Of a DNA stretch of 64,000 nt, positions 26,582 to 36,754 are shown piece by piece. The DNA lies in NCBI GenBank assembly GCA_025454875.1, contig JALONP010000018.1, forward strand, positions 18,446-82,445. The letters are read 5' to 3'. The position numbers were made by a program, and so were the translations under genes. The stretch is from Bacteroidia bacterium (GTDB taxonomy: Bacteria; Bacteroidota; Bacteroidia; UKL13-3). Position 1 is the first letter of the stretch. Each line of letters opens with the position of its first letter. The notes under the pieces are model-generated. The model searched no databases and was not told the origin of the DNA. It was given only the letters and a program-made list of their open reading frames with translations.

Positions 26582-27651
26582 TATAACGTTAGTTGGAATT
26601 GTTGAGCAAGTTGTTGTAAATCATTTGCCACCATTGGATTAAGTTCAACCCCATTAACCTGTCGTTCTGTTTCCATTAGGTATTCAGGTTCTCCTGGAAT
26701 AATCACTGGATGATTGGAGTCGATTGGTGTTGCTTTTTTAAAGCGTTCAATCCACTGGTCGATATGCTTCGTAAATTCAGTGACAGGTCTAAAAGCATCT
26801 ACACGCATGGCTCCTACAAAATGGCCAATTCCTTTTCCAGGTAAGTTAGGTAATGGATCTAAGAATGAAACAAATGGTGGAACCCAAGGGCCATAATTTG
26901 CCCCGCTCAATACACCGCAAAACAAATCAACTGCGGCACTTAACCCAAAACCTTTATGGCCGGCTTGTGTATCTCCGCTACCTAAAGGTAATAGCACACC
27001 TCCATCTTTGAGTGCATTCGGATCTTGTGTATCATTCCCATCCTTGTCTTTTATCCAACCTTTGGGAATGGATTTATGCTGTCGTTGTGCAATTTCGAGT
27101 TTCCCATTGGCAGCTGTTGAGGTAGCCATATCAATCACAATGGGATTGTATTTCCCGGCAGGAAACGCATAACAAATGGGGTTGGTTCCAAGCATGCGCT
27201 CTTTTGATAAAGTAGGAGCTACCAGCGGGCTTGCGTTTGTCATAGCAATGCCAATCATGTTGTGTTTAGTGGCTTGTAGCGCGTGGTATGCTGCAATTCC
27301 GAAATGATTTGAATGTTGTATTGCCACCCATCCTGTTCCAACCTGCTCAGCTTTGGCAATGGCTATTTCCATTGCTTTGGGAGCAATGGCTAATCCCAAA
27401 CCATTGTCAGCATCAATGGTTGCAGTTGAAGGTGTTTCATGAATAACAGACCATTTCGGGTTCATATTGGCACGTCCTGAGTTGTGCAATCGAACATAAC
27501 CACTCAATCGAGCAACACCATGCGAATCAATCCCACGCATATCGGCACTTACAAGCACATCGGCACATAAACTTGCATCTGATTCCGACATTCCACAATG
27601 CGAAAATACGTTTCGGGTAAAATCAAGTAATTGTTGTTTTGTAAAAACCAT
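26581..27651 (-). CDS. Malate/L-lactate dehydrogenase family (Ldh_2) oxidoreductase
   Basis: The 356-residue protein has the family features DMRGIDSHGVARL (residues about 33-45), ATIDADNGLGLAIAPKAME near 75-95, IQHSNHFGIAAYHA near 108-121, the NAD-binding LGTNPICYAFP near 155, and GFGLSAAVDLFCGVL near 235. This non-Rossmann family reduces 2-oxo acids with NAD(P)H; members act on malate, lactate, ureidoglycolate or delta1-piperideine-2-carboxylate. The exact substrate cannot be told from motifs. It lies 7 bases after the SPFH gene. Confidence 0.9.
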   Translation of the reverse strand: MVFTKQQLLDFTRNVFSHCGMSESDASLCADVLVSADMRGIDSHGVARLSGYVRLHNSGRANMNPKWSVIHETPSTATIDADNGLGLAIAPKAMEIAIAKAEQVGTGWVAIQHSNHFGIAAYHALQATKHNMIGIAMTNASPLVAPTLSKERMLGTNPICYAFPAGKYNPIVIDMATSTAANGKLEIAQRQHKSIPKGWIKDKDGNDTQDPNALKDGGVLLPLGSGDTQAGHKGFGLSAAVDLFCGVLSGANYGPWVPPFVSFLDPLPNLPGKGIGHFVGAMRVDAFRPVTEFTKHIDQWIERFKKATPIDSNHPVIIPGEPEYLMETERQVNGVELNPMVANDLQQLAQQFQLTL

Positions 27652-27658
27652 GCTTCAA

Positions 27659-28561
27659 TTATTTGGTATCTAATATTAAGGGGGTATTGCCTTTACCCAT
27701 TACCACTACTTTTGCATTAGGTGATTTGGCAAGCTCAAGCGTTGCTTTAATGTTCTCGTACTGTAATTGTTTGTCAGAAAGACCACTGCTGATAATCCGC
27801 TGGTAATCGGCAATTCCCTGCGCCTCCACTCGTTTACGTTCAGCTTCTTGTTTTTCTTTTTGCAAAACAAATTGCATTTTTTGTGCTTCTTGTTCAGCAT
27901 TGATTTTAGATTCAATACTTGCTTTTACCGAAGGTGGTAAAGTGATATTGCGCACAAGCAATTGTTCGAGTAGCAATCCACGTGTTTTAAAATCTTTTTC
28001 GATACTGCTAAAGATACGTGTTTGGAACTCATCTCTTTTGCTCGAGTACAAAGCTACTGCATCATAGTATACCGCATTGTCTCTAATTTTGGTGCGGGTT
28101 AATGGGCGCACAATTTTATCCGTGTAATCGGCTCCCGTTTCTCTTAGTAACCTTGGTGCTTCGCTTGGAACCAAACGGTATAGTACTGTTAAATCAATGG
28201 TTACTTCAAGTCCATCTGCAGTGAGCACTCTAATTGCATCATCGCCTTGTTGGTTGCCTTCATCGTGAATTCCGCTCATGGTGTAATTTTGAGTCTTGAT
28301 GTCTAGTCTTTTTATATCTACAATTGGGTTTACAAAATTTAATCCACTGGTTAATACATCGTCTTCTACTTTGCCAAAAAGTACTTTTACCCCAACTTGT
28401 CCTGCATCAATTTGTTTGAAGCATGAAGTTGAAATGCCAATGATGATTAACAAAACGGCTAAAGCTCTAAGTGCGGGTAATGCCTTTTGTGCTGCTTGTA
28501 TTTTTGTTAGCACGGTTGTGGTAACAATGAGGAATAAAATTCCGATAACGATTAGAAACAT
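27659..28561 (-). CDS. SPFH/prohibitin-family membrane protein
   Basis: The 300-residue protein has two N-terminal hydrophobic segments (residues about 1-18 and 30-47), then an SPFH domain (QIDAGQVGVKVLFGKVEDDV, LNFVNPIVDIKRLDIKTQNY) and a charged alpha-helical region from about 220 to 262 (KINAEQEAQKMQFVLQKEK). The C-terminus reads LELAKSPNAKVVVMGKG, a typical end for bacterial prohibitin homologues. SPFH proteins form large membrane-bound rings that protect or regulate membrane proteins and FtsH. A partner gene such as ftsH is not seen here. Confidence 0.9.
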   Translation of the reverse strand: MFLIVIGILFLIVTTTVLTKIQAAQKALPALRALAVLLIIIGISTSCFKQIDAGQVGVKVLFGKVEDDVLTSGLNFVNPIVDIKRLDIKTQNYTMSGIHDEGNQQGDDAIRVLTADGLEVTIDLTVLYRLVPSEAPRLLRETGADYTDKIVRPLTRTKIRDNAVYYDAVALYSSKRDEFQTRIFSSIEKDFKTRGLLLEQLLVRNITLPPSVKASIESKINAEQEAQKMQFVLQKEKQEAERKRVEAQGIADYQRIISSGLSDKQLQYENIKATLELAKSPNAKVVVMGKGNTPLILDTK

Positions 28562-28587
28562 GGTTTATAAATTTTAAAGTATGTCCA

Positions 28588-29307
28588 TCACAATCCTTGT
28601 GCAAGCACATCTGCGATATGCAATGTTTTAAGCGAAAGGTTTTTCTTTTTGATAACGCTGTCGAGTTGCAATAAGCAAGAGTAATCGGATGAAATAACAT
28701 ACTCAGCTCCGGTTGCCAAAATGTTTTCTATTTTTTGCTCAGCCATGCTTACAGAAATTGCCTCATTCTTAACCGCAAACGTTCCTCCAAATCCGCAGCA
28801 AGTTTCGCAATCAGCCATTTCAACCAACTCTAGCCCTTTTACATTTTTTAACAATTCACGAGGTTGTGTTTTAATTCTACATTCGCGCAATGCGCTACAC
28901 GAATCATGGTAAGTGGCTTTAGCGAAAAATACACTTCCAAGGTCAGCTACTTTTAGTACATCTACCAAGAACTCACTTAGTTCAAACGCCTTTTTTTGTA
29001 CTTGTTTAAACTTGTTATGGTATGATGAGTTTTGAAACAATAAATCGTATGAGTTGCGCATCATCCCAACACAAGAAGCAGCCGGGCAAATTAAATTGCG
29101 GTTCGGGTCAAACTCTCTTAAAAACTTTTCGGCAACCTCACGGGATTCGTTCCAATAGCCTGCATTAAATGCAGCCTGCCCACAACATGTTTGCTCCACA
29201 TTGTAATTCACATGGCATCCTGCTTTTTCCAAAACGGTAATCATGTTAAAGGCAATTTCTGGCTTTAACTGATCGATAAAACAGGGAATAAACAAGTCAA
29301 CTTTCAT
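28588..29307 (-). CDS. (Fe-S)-binding CCG-domain protein (LutA/YkgE-like)
   Basis: The 239-residue protein has two CCG-type repeats: YNVEQTCCGQAAFNAGYW near residues 35-52 and ADCETCCGFGGTFAVKNEAIS near 175-195, plus ICPAASCVGMMRNSY near 75-90. This matches the cysteine-rich domain of LutA/YkgE, a subunit of L-lactate oxidation complexes (LutABC). LutB and LutC are not here. It overlaps the MFS gene by one base, an unusual partner. As the operon also holds an Ldh_2 enzyme, a link to 2-hydroxy acid metabolism is possible (inference). Confidence 0.9.
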   Translation of the reverse strand: MKVDLFIPCFIDQLKPEIAFNMITVLEKAGCHVNYNVEQTCCGQAAFNAGYWNESREVAEKFLREFDPNRNLICPAASCVGMMRNSYDLLFQNSSYHNKFKQVQKKAFELSEFLVDVLKVADLGSVFFAKATYHDSCSALRECRIKTQPRELLKNVKGLELVEMADCETCCGFGGTFAVKNEAISVSMAEQKIENILATGAEYVISSDYSCLLQLDSVIKKKNLSLKTLHIADVLAQGL

Positions 29308-30716
29308 TATGGATGCAATGTCTTAAAGTTTCGTATTCGCGCAATAAAAAACAATCCTATGATAAAATACAAGGCAAGTGCTACAATTGATGCACGCATG
29401 TTGCCAGTGAGCTGTAGCAAAAAGCCATAACTAAATGTGCCCAATACAATTGCCAACTTTTCACAAACATCAAAAAAACTAAAATAGGATGCATGGTTGG
29501 GTGTATTATCAGGAATGATTTTAGCGTAGGTAGATCTGAACATACTTTGAATACCACCCATTACAAAACCCACTACAAGCGCTAATAAATAAAACTGCAT
29601 TGCAGTAGTAATGGTGTAGGCATAGGCGCATATGCCAATCCAAACGGCAATCATGATAATGAGCGTGTAAATATTTCCAATCTTTTCAGATACACGTGCA
29701 AAAATCCAAGCGCCTCCAATGGCAATTAATTGAATAATTAATACGGTTACAATTAACTGAGCCGTTTTTAAATGCAATTCCTGTGAGCCAAAAATGGTTG
29801 CAACATACATTACCGTTTGTAAGCCCATGCTGGTAAAAAAGAACCCGAGCAAGTAACGTTGAATATGGCTATGCTCATTGTTGTTTCGGATTTCATGGAG
29901 TACTTTTTTAAGTTCGGCAAAACCTTTAGCCAATGGGTTCTTCAGCGGTTCAAGTATTTTTTTACTTTCCGGTAAATAGGCAAATGGAATTTGTGCCCAA
30001 CCTGCCCACCAAATACCAACCGAAACAAATGCCAAGCGACTGGCAATACCCTCATAGTAACTTTTACTTTCGGCAAATGCATTGCTTTCTGTTAACGATG
30101 GTTGTTGCTGCATGAGTTCTTGAGCGTACTGTTGTACTGGGAAAAACCATTCAGGTTTCATAATCACAATCAGCTCGATAATTAACAACAAAACACTTCC
30201 AATATAGCCCATTGAAAAACCGCGTGCGCTTATTCGGTCAAAGCGGTCTTCAGTGGCAATTTCTGGTAAAAAGGCATTATAGTATACGATGCTTCCGCCA
30301 AAGCCCACCAGTGCAATTACAAAAAGTGAGAGCCCTAAGTAAAGTGTGTCGGCAGTAAAAAAATACATTAATGCACAAGACAATGCTCCAGTGTAGCAAA
30401 ATAATTTTAAGAAACTTTTTTTATTGCCTCTGGCATCGGCAATACCCGATAACAATGGCGTGAGCACTGTTACAAGTAAGAAACCCAATGAAAGAGCATA
30501 TGAATACAAGGCACTCGTTAACATTTCAATACCCATAAAATGGATATAATAGGGTCCTCCAACATCGCTGCCAAACGAGATAGCAGCTTGCTTACTCATG
30601 GCCTCGTAGTATGGGGGGAAAATTGCCGTAGCAATGCTTAACGAAAACACAGAGTTGGCCCAATCATACATGGTCCATGCCCTTATTATTTTTGGATTGT
30701 TGAGTGTAGTGCTCAT
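29307..30716 (-). CDS. MFS transporter, UMF1/Atg22-like family
   Basis: The 469-residue membrane protein has about 12 hydrophobic segments and the N-terminal AWTMYDWANSVFSLSIATAIFPPYY typical of the UMF1 (Atg22-like) branch of MFS transporters. GIADARGNKKSFLKLF is the loop 2-3 MFS signature, and SMFRSTYAKIIPDN near 405-420 matches the second repeat. Yeast Atg22 exports amino acids from the vacuole; the substrate of bacterial members is unclear. It heads the five-gene minus-strand operon to maf. A 131-base gap separates it from the divergent FAD oxidoreductase gene. Confidence 0.88.
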   Translation of the reverse strand: MSTTLNNPKIIRAWTMYDWANSVFSLSIATAIFPPYYEAMSKQAAISFGSDVGGPYYIHFMGIEMLTSALYSYALSLGFLLVTVLTPLLSGIADARGNKKSFLKLFCYTGALSCALMYFFTADTLYLGLSLFVIALVGFGGSIVYYNAFLPEIATEDRFDRISARGFSMGYIGSVLLLIIELIVIMKPEWFFPVQQYAQELMQQQPSLTESNAFAESKSYYEGIASRLAFVSVGIWWAGWAQIPFAYLPESKKILEPLKNPLAKGFAELKKVLHEIRNNNEHSHIQRYLLGFFFTSMGLQTVMYVATIFGSQELHLKTAQLIVTVLIIQLIAIGGAWIFARVSEKIGNIYTLIIMIAVWIGICAYAYTITTAMQFYLLALVVGFVMGGIQSMFRSTYAKIIPDNTPNHASYFSFFDVCEKLAIVLGTFSYGFLLQLTGNMRASIVALALYFIIGLFFIARIRNFKTLHP

Positions 30717-30847
30717 GGTTGTGCAAATTAGACTAAAACAGCAATTGGAAAACTCATGTGCTTAAATGGTGGAAAAGTTAAAGATGCATTAAAAAGCAAT
30801 TAATATCGATATATGTTCTATGCCATTCTTTTTTTGCATATTGCTGC

Positions 30848-31978
30848 ATGCTCAGTTTTTGGGAACAACACTATTTTACCAAGTACGATTTCATCATCAT
30901 AGGCGCGGGAATTACAGGTCTTTCAACTGCTTGTGCGGTTAAGGAAAAAAATCCAAGGGCAAGAGTGCTTGTATTGGAACGTGGGCTATTGCCAACAGGT
31001 GCAAGTACTAAGAACGCTGGCTTCGCATGCATCGGGTCATTTACCGAAAAAAGAAGCGATTTGAATACTATGGGTGAAGCTGCATTTTTGCAGTTGGTAT
31101 CAAATCGGATTGAGGGTTTATACATGCTTCGAAAAAGGTTGGGTGATGATAATATCGATTATATTCAACATGGAGGTTTTGAATTGTTACTTGCTAACCA
31201 GCAAATTGACTTGTCGGAGTTAGAAGCGATGAACAAGCTGTTAGAACCACTTTTTAAAGGAACAGTTTTTTATGAGAAACCAGAATGGGTTGCACATTTC
31301 GGTTTCGATTCTAGAATGGTGAAGGACATATTGTTTAATCCATTTGAGGCGCAGTTGGATACGGGAAAAATGATGCAAACACTTTTACGTTATGCGGGCA
31401 TTTTGCAAGTAACAGTCCTTACTGGAGCAAACGTATTATCAGTAACAGAATTGCCAACTGGGGTTGATGTGGAAGCAACCTCGGCACAGGGGCAAACATT
31501 GTATTTTAAAGCAGATCAGGTTGCGCATTGCACCAATGCATTTGCAACGGATTTGGTAAAAGGTGAAACAATCACACCTGGCAGGGGGCAAGTTATTTGT
31601 ACATCTCCTATACCAAACTTGCCCATGAAGGGGGTATTTAGTTTTGATGAAGGTTACTACTATTTTCGAAATATACATAACCGGATTATTTTTGGTGGAG
31701 GCCGTAATCTTGATTTTGAACAAGAAACCACAACCGCTTTTGGCTCTAATGAAACCATTTTAAAACAATTGGAGTTTTATTTAGCCGAAATGATTCTACC
31801 CAATACCAACTTCACAATCGAATACCAATGGTCGGGTATCATGGCATTTGGCCCAACGAAATTACCTATTGTTAAACGCCTCACAGAGCGCCAGGTAATT
31901 GGTGCTAGGCTTAATGGAATGGGTGTAGCATTGGGAAGTAAAATTGCCGACCAACTTAGCCATTTATTATTGGGTTAG
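30848..31978 (+). CDS. FAD-dependent oxidoreductase (DAO family)
   Basis: The 376-residue protein has the N-terminal dinucleotide-binding motif DFIIIGAGITGLSTACAV (about residues 14-31), VLVLERGLLPTGASTKNAGFA near 42-62, and GMGVALGSKIADQLS near the C-terminus, the second FAD-contact region of the D-amino-acid oxidase family. Members oxidise amines or amino acids (glycine, D-amino acids, sarcosine, glutamate derivatives); the substrate is not clear. It precedes an amino-acid permease gene, in line with amino-acid use. Confidence 0.85.
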   Translation: MLSFWEQHYFTKYDFIIIGAGITGLSTACAVKEKNPRARVLVLERGLLPTGASTKNAGFACIGSFTEKRSDLNTMGEAAFLQLVSNRIEGLYMLRKRLGDDNIDYIQHGGFELLLANQQIDLSELEAMNKLLEPLFKGTVFYEKPEWVAHFGFDSRMVKDILFNPFEAQLDTGKMMQTLLRYAGILQVTVLTGANVLSVTELPTGVDVEATSAQGQTLYFKADQVAHCTNAFATDLVKGETITPGRGQVICTSPIPNLPMKGVFSFDEGYYYFRNIHNRIIFGGGRNLDFEQETTTAFGSNETILKQLEFYLAEMILPNTNFTIEYQWSGIMAFGPTKLPIVKRLTERQVIGARLNGMGVALGSKIADQLSHLLLG

Positions 31979-32020
31979 GTTTTTAACATGAACAGTTTCA
32001 TTTGATAATTTAGGTTGAGA

Positions 32021-32050
32021 CTTGCGTTTTGATAAAAATAAGTATCTTAC
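32021..32050 (+). promoter_or_regulatory. Possible promoter of the APC permease gene
   Basis: CTTG at 32021-32024 is followed by 18 bases and TATCTTAC (32043-32050), which matches TAnnTTTG only in part. It is 23 bases before the ATG. Weak support. Confidence 0.3.
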
Positions 32051-32073
32051 ACTCCATAAAATAGTGATGTACC

Positions 32074-33567
32074 ATGAGTTTATTCCGCAAAAAAAATTTA
32101 GCAGACATATTAGCACATGCAAATGATGAAGAAAAAGGATTGAAGCGTACCTTGGGCGCAGGTAACTTGGTTGCCTTGGGTATAGGAGCCATTATTGGAG
32201 CGGGCCTTTTTGTGCGCACGGCAGCAGCTGCAGGTCAAGCAGCTGGTCCTGCAGTAACCATCTCGTTCATAATTGCAGCAATTGGCTGTGCCTTTGCAGG
32301 ACTTTGTTATGCAGAGTTTGCCGCTATGATTCCTATTGCCGGAAGTGCCTATGCATATAGTTACGTAACCATGGGTGAGTTAATTGCATGGATAATTGGT
32401 TGGGCTTTGATAATGGAGTATGCTTTGGGTGCAGCCACCGTTAGCATTGCTTGGAGCGAGTATTTAAACCAGTTGTTAAATGGGGCAATTCCATATGAAT
32501 GGTGTCATTCGCCATTTGAAAGTTATACAGATTCATTAGGGGTGTTTCACCAAGGTATTATTAATGCGCCCGCATTAATCATTTTACTTTTGCTTACCTT
32601 ATTATTGATTAAGGGAACACAGGAGTCGGCAATGGTTAATGCAATCATTGTATTTATCAAGGTTGCCATTGTGGTATTGTTTATTGCGTTGGGTTGGCAG
32701 TACATTAGGCCAGAAAACCATACGCCTTATTTGATTCCAGACGGAACAGCCCCAGTACTTGACAATGCAGGTAAAGTGATTGCCGATTATTCGGGTTGGA
32801 ACAAACACGGTTGGGGAGGTGTGTTAGGAGGAGCGGCCATTGTATTTTTCGCTTTTATTGGTTTTGATGCTGTAAGCACTGCAGCACAAGAAGCTAAGAA
32901 TCCCAAACGTGACATGCCAATTGGTATTTTGGGCTCGTTGGTTGTTTGTACGATTTTATACATTTTGTTCGGACATGTATTAACTGGTGTCGCAAATTGG
33001 CAAGAGTTTGTTGATCCTGAGAAAGGAAGGGAAGCTTCAGTGGCGTATGCAATTTCGACTTACATGGTTGATTACAGTTGGCTTGCCACAGCCGTTACAG
33101 TAGCAATTTTAGCAGGATTTAGTTCTGTTATTTTGGTAATGTTGATGGGGCAAAGCCGCGTTTTTTATTCAATGAGCAATGATGGGCTCATCCCCAAGGC
33201 TTTTGGAGAGTTGCATCCTAAGTTTAAAACTCCTTACAAAGCCAATTGGATTTTGTTTGTTTTTGTTGGGTTGTTTGCTGCATTTGTGCCAGGTCATGTT
33301 GCAGGCGATTTAACTAGCTTTGGGACATTGTTCGCGTTTGTGTTGGTGAGTATTGGGGTTTGGATTTTGAGGGTTAAATCTCCCGAGTTGGAGAGGCCAT
33401 TTCGCACACCGTTTGCGCCAGTGGTTGCGGTTTTAGGTGCCGCAATTTGTACGCTCATGATTTTTGGGTTGGATAGTCATACGCTCACAGTAGCATTCGG
33501 TTGGATGGCAATAGGTATTCTAATTTATGTTTTGTACAGTAAAAAGCATAGTAAGCTTGGTAAATAA
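32074..33567 (+). CDS. APC-superfamily amino acid permease
   Basis: The 497-residue protein has about 12 membrane segments and the start LKRTLGAGNLVALGIGAIIGAGLFV, the unwound helix 1 substrate site (GAIIGAGLF) of cationic amino-acid transporter-like members. FFAFIGFDAVSTAAQEAKNPKRDMP near 260-285 is the helix 6 site and the next loop. The C-terminal RVKSPELERPFRTPFAP loop is typical of CAT/YfnA-type permeases. It probably imports basic or neutral amino acids. It lies directly upstream of rocD, so ornithine or arginine is a reasonable guess. Confidence 0.9.
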   Translation: MSLFRKKNLADILAHANDEEKGLKRTLGAGNLVALGIGAIIGAGLFVRTAAAAGQAAGPAVTISFIIAAIGCAFAGLCYAEFAAMIPIAGSAYAYSYVTMGELIAWIIGWALIMEYALGAATVSIAWSEYLNQLLNGAIPYEWCHSPFESYTDSLGVFHQGIINAPALIILLLLTLLLIKGTQESAMVNAIIVFIKVAIVVLFIALGWQYIRPENHTPYLIPDGTAPVLDNAGKVIADYSGWNKHGWGGVLGGAAIVFFAFIGFDAVSTAAQEAKNPKRDMPIGILGSLVVCTILYILFGHVLTGVANWQEFVDPEKGREASVAYAISTYMVDYSWLATAVTVAILAGFSSVILVMLMGQSRVFYSMSNDGLIPKAFGELHPKFKTPYKANWILFVFVGLFAAFVPGHVAGDLTSFGTLFAFVLVSIGVWILRVKSPELERPFRTPFAPVVAVLGAAICTLMIFGLDSHTLTVAFGWMAIGILIYVLYSKKHSKLGK

Positions 33568-33613
33568 TTAGTTGAATTGGCCCTTAAACCAGTTGTTTAA
33601 GCGCGCTACCTTG

Positions 33614-33645
33614 TATGCAGAACACCCATAATTTGTGTACATTTG
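33614..33645 (+). promoter_or_regulatory. Promoter of rocD, close to the start codon
   Basis: TACATTTG at 33638-33645 is an exact TAnnTTTG element; TATG at 33614-33617 lies 20 bases before it. The element ends 4 bases before the ATG at 33650, so transcription would start close to or at that codon. Confidence 0.6.
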
Positions 33646-33649
33646 CCAG

Positions 33650-34897
33650 ATGAAAATGGCAACACAACACAACACGACTGAGCATTATATTGAGTTAGAA
33701 GAAAAATTTGGAGCGCACAATTACCATCCTCTTCCTGTAGTAATAGCTAAAGGCAAGGGCATATTTGTTTGGGATGTTGAAGGCAAGCAGTACTTCGATT
33801 TTTTATCAGCTTACAGTGCGGTTAATCAAGGACATTGTCATCCGCGTATTATTGATGCACTCACAAAGCAAGCGCAACAAATTACCTTAACTAGCAGGGC
33901 ATTTCACAATAACTTATTAGGATCCTACGAACAATTTATCACAACGTATTTTGGTTTTGATAAAGTGCTGCCTATGAACACTGGAGTTGAGGGTGGTGAA
34001 ACAGCAATCAAACTCGCCCGTAAATGGGGATACCTTAAAAAAGGAATACCAGCAAATGAGGCGAAGATTGTGTTTGTAGAAGGGAATTTTTGGGGACGAA
34101 CATTGGCTGCTATTTCATCATCAACTGATCCAAGCAGTACAAATGGATTTGGTCCGTTTATGCCAGGTTACAAACTGGTTCCTTACAACAACCTGCAAGC
34201 TTTGGAAGAGGCATTTCAAGATCCTACTGTGGCTGGTTTTATGTTTGAGCCAATTCAAGGCGAAGCAGGCGTAGTAGTTCCTGATGAGGGTTACTTAAAA
34301 GGAGTTCGTGAATTGTGTACCGCACATCATGTGTTAATGATTGCAGATGAGGTTCAAACTGGGTTGGGGCGCACTGGAAAACGGTTGGCTTGTGATCATG
34401 AAATGGTGAAGCCTGATATTTTAGTGCTCGGCAAAGCCTTATCTGGCGGTGTACTTCCTGTATCGGCTGTGTTATGCAACGATGAAATTATGTTATGTAT
34501 CAAACCGGGTGAACACGGATCTACTTTTGGTGGTAATCCTCTGGCATGTGCAGTGGCCATGGAGGCGTTAAAGGTACTAACAGAAGAATCGCTTGCGGAA
34601 AATGCAGAAAAAATGGGTGTTTTGTTCCGAAACAGAATGAGCGCATTAATGGAACAAACTTCCCTCATCACAGCAGTTAGAGGGAAGGGGTTACTGAATG
34701 CAATTGTAATTAAACCTTTTGGTGAAGGTAAAACTGCTTATGATGTTTGTTTGTTACTTAAAGAGAATGGACTTTTAGCAAAACAAACTCACGGTGATAT
34801 CATACGCTTTGCACCACCGTTGGTGATAACACAAACACAAATGGACCAAGCTTGCAGCATCATCGAACAAACAATACGTAGTATTCAATTAACATAA
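33650..34897 (+). CDS. rocD: Ornithine--oxo-acid aminotransferase
   Basis: The 415-residue PLP enzyme has [19 protein letters not shown] near the N-terminus and [36 protein letters not shown] (about residues 106-125) and [12 protein letters not shown] near 235. The PLP lysine is in [15 protein letters not shown] (about 262). These match RocD/OAT, which converts ornithine to glutamate semialdehyde. A GTG further upstream would overlap the promoter, so the ATG at 33650 is chosen; the ATG at 33656 is a near alternative. An aldehyde dehydrogenase follows 34 bases later and could take a semialdehyde product (inference). Confidence 0.93.
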   Translation: MKMATQHNTTEHYIELEEKFGAHNYHPLPVVIAKGKGIFVWDVEGKQYFDFLSAYSAVNQGHCHPRIIDALTKQAQQITLTSRAFHNNLLGSYEQFITTYFGFDKVLPMNTGVEGGETAIKLARKWGYLKKGIPANEAKIVFVEGNFWGRTLAAISSSTDPSSTNGFGPFMPGYKLVPYNNLQALEEAFQDPTVAGFMFEPIQGEAGVVVPDEGYLKGVRELCTAHHVLMIADEVQTGLGRTGKRLACDHEMVKPDILVLGKALSGGVLPVSAVLCNDEIMLCIKPGEHGSTFGGNPLACAVAMEALKVLTEESLAENAEKMGVLFRNRMSALMEQTSLITAVRGKGLLNAIVIKPFGEGKTAYDVCLLLKENGLLAKQTHGDIIRFAPPLVITQTQMDQACSIIEQTIRSIQLT

Positions 34898-34931
34898 GTG
34901 CTTTGCTCATTAGGATAAGTGATTCAACAAA

Positions 34932-36296
34932 ATGACCGAATTTATTTCGATTAACCCTTACACCTTTACTGAACGAAAGCGTTTTGAGCCAATAACAGAT
35001 TTGGCCTTAAACGAAGCAATTGCAAATGCCGAAACCACGCAACAAAGTTGGCGTAACAAAACCATTGCCGAGCGTGCATCTTGTGTGGTAAATTTGGGTA
35101 AATTAATAGAACAACACCATGAACGCTTGGCAACTTTGGCTAGCTTGGAAATGGGTAAAACACTGGCTGAAGCCAAGCTGGAGGTGCTTAAATGCAAAAC
35201 GGCTTGTGACTATTACGCAACCGAAACTGCGTCAATTTTGGAACCGCAATTGGTGAAACACACCGATGGACGCACCGTTCATATCTCCCACGAGCCATTA
35301 GGTGTGGTGCTGGGTATTTTTCCTTGGAACTTTCCATATTGGCAAATTGTTAGGAGTGCTATTCCAATCACGATGGCAGGGAATACAATGCTGGTAAAGC
35401 CAGCACCCAATACGCCCGAATGTGCACTCGCGTTGCAAGCCCTGTTTGATGAAGCAGGATTAGGTCATGCCATTCAAACGGTATTTGCTTCCCAGCAACA
35501 AGTTTCCCAAATATTGGCCGATTCGCGTATCGCAGCTTGTACGTTAACAGGTAGCGAAAGGGCTGGGTCTGCCGTTGCTGCGCAAGCTGGTAAGCATATC
35601 AAAAAATCAGTTCTTGAATTGGGTGGTAGTGATCCATTTATTGTGCTCGAAGATGCAGATTTACCATTGGTGCTTCAGCATGCTGTTTCGGCAAGGTTCC
35701 AAAACAATGGGCAAAGTTGCATTGCGGCCAAACGGTATATTGTTCATGCTACAATTGCCAATCAATTTATTCATTTGCTAACCGAGGCACTAAAAAAATT
35801 AAAGGCGGGCGATCCACTCGATATTGAAACACAATTGGGGCCATTGGCTCGTATTGATTTGAAACAAAAACTCGAAGAGCAAGTAAATGAAACAATTCAA
35901 CTTGGTGCAACTTTATTGTACCAAGGAGAAATGCTTAAAGATGTGCCCTGTTATTATCCACCAACTATTTTATCCAATGTTTCGAAGCAATCACCAGCAT
36001 ATCAAGAAGAGTTGTTTGGCCCAGTATTGTCACTTTTTGTGGTTGATTCTGATGAAGCAGCCATTGCACTGGCTAACGACTCGGTTTATGGTTTAGGAGC
36101 CAGTGTTTGGACAACCAATAACCAAAGAGGGCAGTCTATTGCAAAGGCGTTGCAAGCAGGTCAGGTTTTTGTTAATGCAGTAACACGCTCGCATACGGCA
36201 TTTCCATTTGGTGGTGTAAAAAAATCAGGTTATGGTCGTGAATTGGGGCCTGAGGGGTTGAAAGAGTTTTGTTATGTAAAAACAATTTGGAGCTAA
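34932..36296 (+). CDS. NAD(P)-dependent aldehyde dehydrogenase, succinate-semialdehyde type
   Basis: The 454-residue enzyme shows ALDH motifs: [26 protein letters not shown] (cofactor site, near residues 128-153), [12 protein letters not shown] near 200, catalytic Glu in LELGGSDPF (about 230), catalytic Cys in [11 protein letters not shown] (about 262), and EELFGPVL near 360. It is close to the short succinate-semialdehyde dehydrogenase (GabD/YneI-like) group. The substrate is not fixed by sequence. It lies 34 bases after rocD, likely in the same transcript, and is followed by a terminator. Confidence 0.88.
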   Translation: MTEFISINPYTFTERKRFEPITDLALNEAIANAETTQQSWRNKTIAERASCVVNLGKLIEQHHERLATLASLEMGKTLAEAKLEVLKCKTACDYYATETASILEPQLVKHTDGRTVHISHEPLGVVLGIFPWNFPYWQIVRSAIPITMAGNTMLVKPAPNTPECALALQALFDEAGLGHAIQTVFASQQQVSQILADSRIAACTLTGSERAGSAVAAQAGKHIKKSVLELGGSDPFIVLEDADLPLVLQHAVSARFQNNGQSCIAAKRYIVHATIANQFIHLLTEALKKLKAGDPLDIETQLGPLARIDLKQKLEEQVNETIQLGATLLYQGEMLKDVPCYYPPTILSNVSKQSPAYQEELFGPVLSLFVVDSDEAAIALANDSVYGLGASVWTTNNQRGQSIAKALQAGQVFVNAVTRSHTAFPFGGVKKSGYGRELGPEGLKEFCYVKTIWS

Positions 36297-36303
36297 ATAA
36301 TTG

Positions 36304-36333
36304 GCTATTTAACAAAACAAATAGCTTTATTTT
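36304..36333 (+). terminator. Terminator after the aldehyde dehydrogenase gene
   Basis: A 7-bp stem (GCTATTT, loop AACAAAAC, AAATAGC) is followed by TTTATTTT. It ends the rocD-ALDH unit. Confidence 0.65.
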
Positions 36334-36376
36334 AAAATAAACATATATATTGCACGATATAAGCTATTTGCTAATC

Positions 36377-36754
36377 ATGCGTGCTAAACTACAACTTTTG
36401 ATTATTGACGATGAACACATTAACCGTGAGTTGTTAAGTGCCTACTTAAAAGATACCTATACCTTGTTTTTTGCCTCAAAACTTAGTGAGGCCGAAGCGC
36501 TTATCAATACCAAAACTTTCAGTGCAATTATTACAGACATCAGGTTGGGTAACCAATTTGACGGCATGCACTTGTTGTCGTTTATTAAATCATCAGCACA
36601 TAACAGTAAAACGCCCGTGATTGCATATACAGCCTCTGATAATAGCATCAACGATAAAAGTTATGTGGAAGAGGGATTTGATGGATACATTTCGAAACCA
36701 TCACACAGAGCTCAGGTTCAACAAGTATTATCGAAGTTGGTACACTCAAACTAA
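36377..36754 (+). CDS. Receiver-only response regulator
   Basis: The 125-residue protein is a single receiver domain: acidic pair Asp11-Asp12 (LLIIDDEH), phospho-acceptor Asp54 (IITDIRLG), Thr85 (AYTAS) and Lys107 (ISKPSH). It has no output domain, so it likely acts by protein contact or in a phosphorelay. The ATG at 36377 starts MRAKLQLL; a TTG nine codons upstream adds sequence without domain value. No kinase is adjacent; the nearest is at 50.2 kb. It overlaps the convergent membrane gene by 9 bases. Confidence 0.88.
   Translation: MRAKLQLLIIDDEHINRELLSAYLKDTYTLFFASKLSEAEALINTKTFSAIITDIRLGNQFDGMHLLSFIKSSAHNSKTPVIAYTASDNSINDKSYVEEGFDGYISKPSHRAQVQQVLSKLVHSN

Noticed and set aside
33583..33601. 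Perfect hairpin CTTAAAC-CAGTT-GTTTAAG after the APC permease gene
   Set aside because: It is AT-rich and has no T-run after it, so it is not a convincing terminator.
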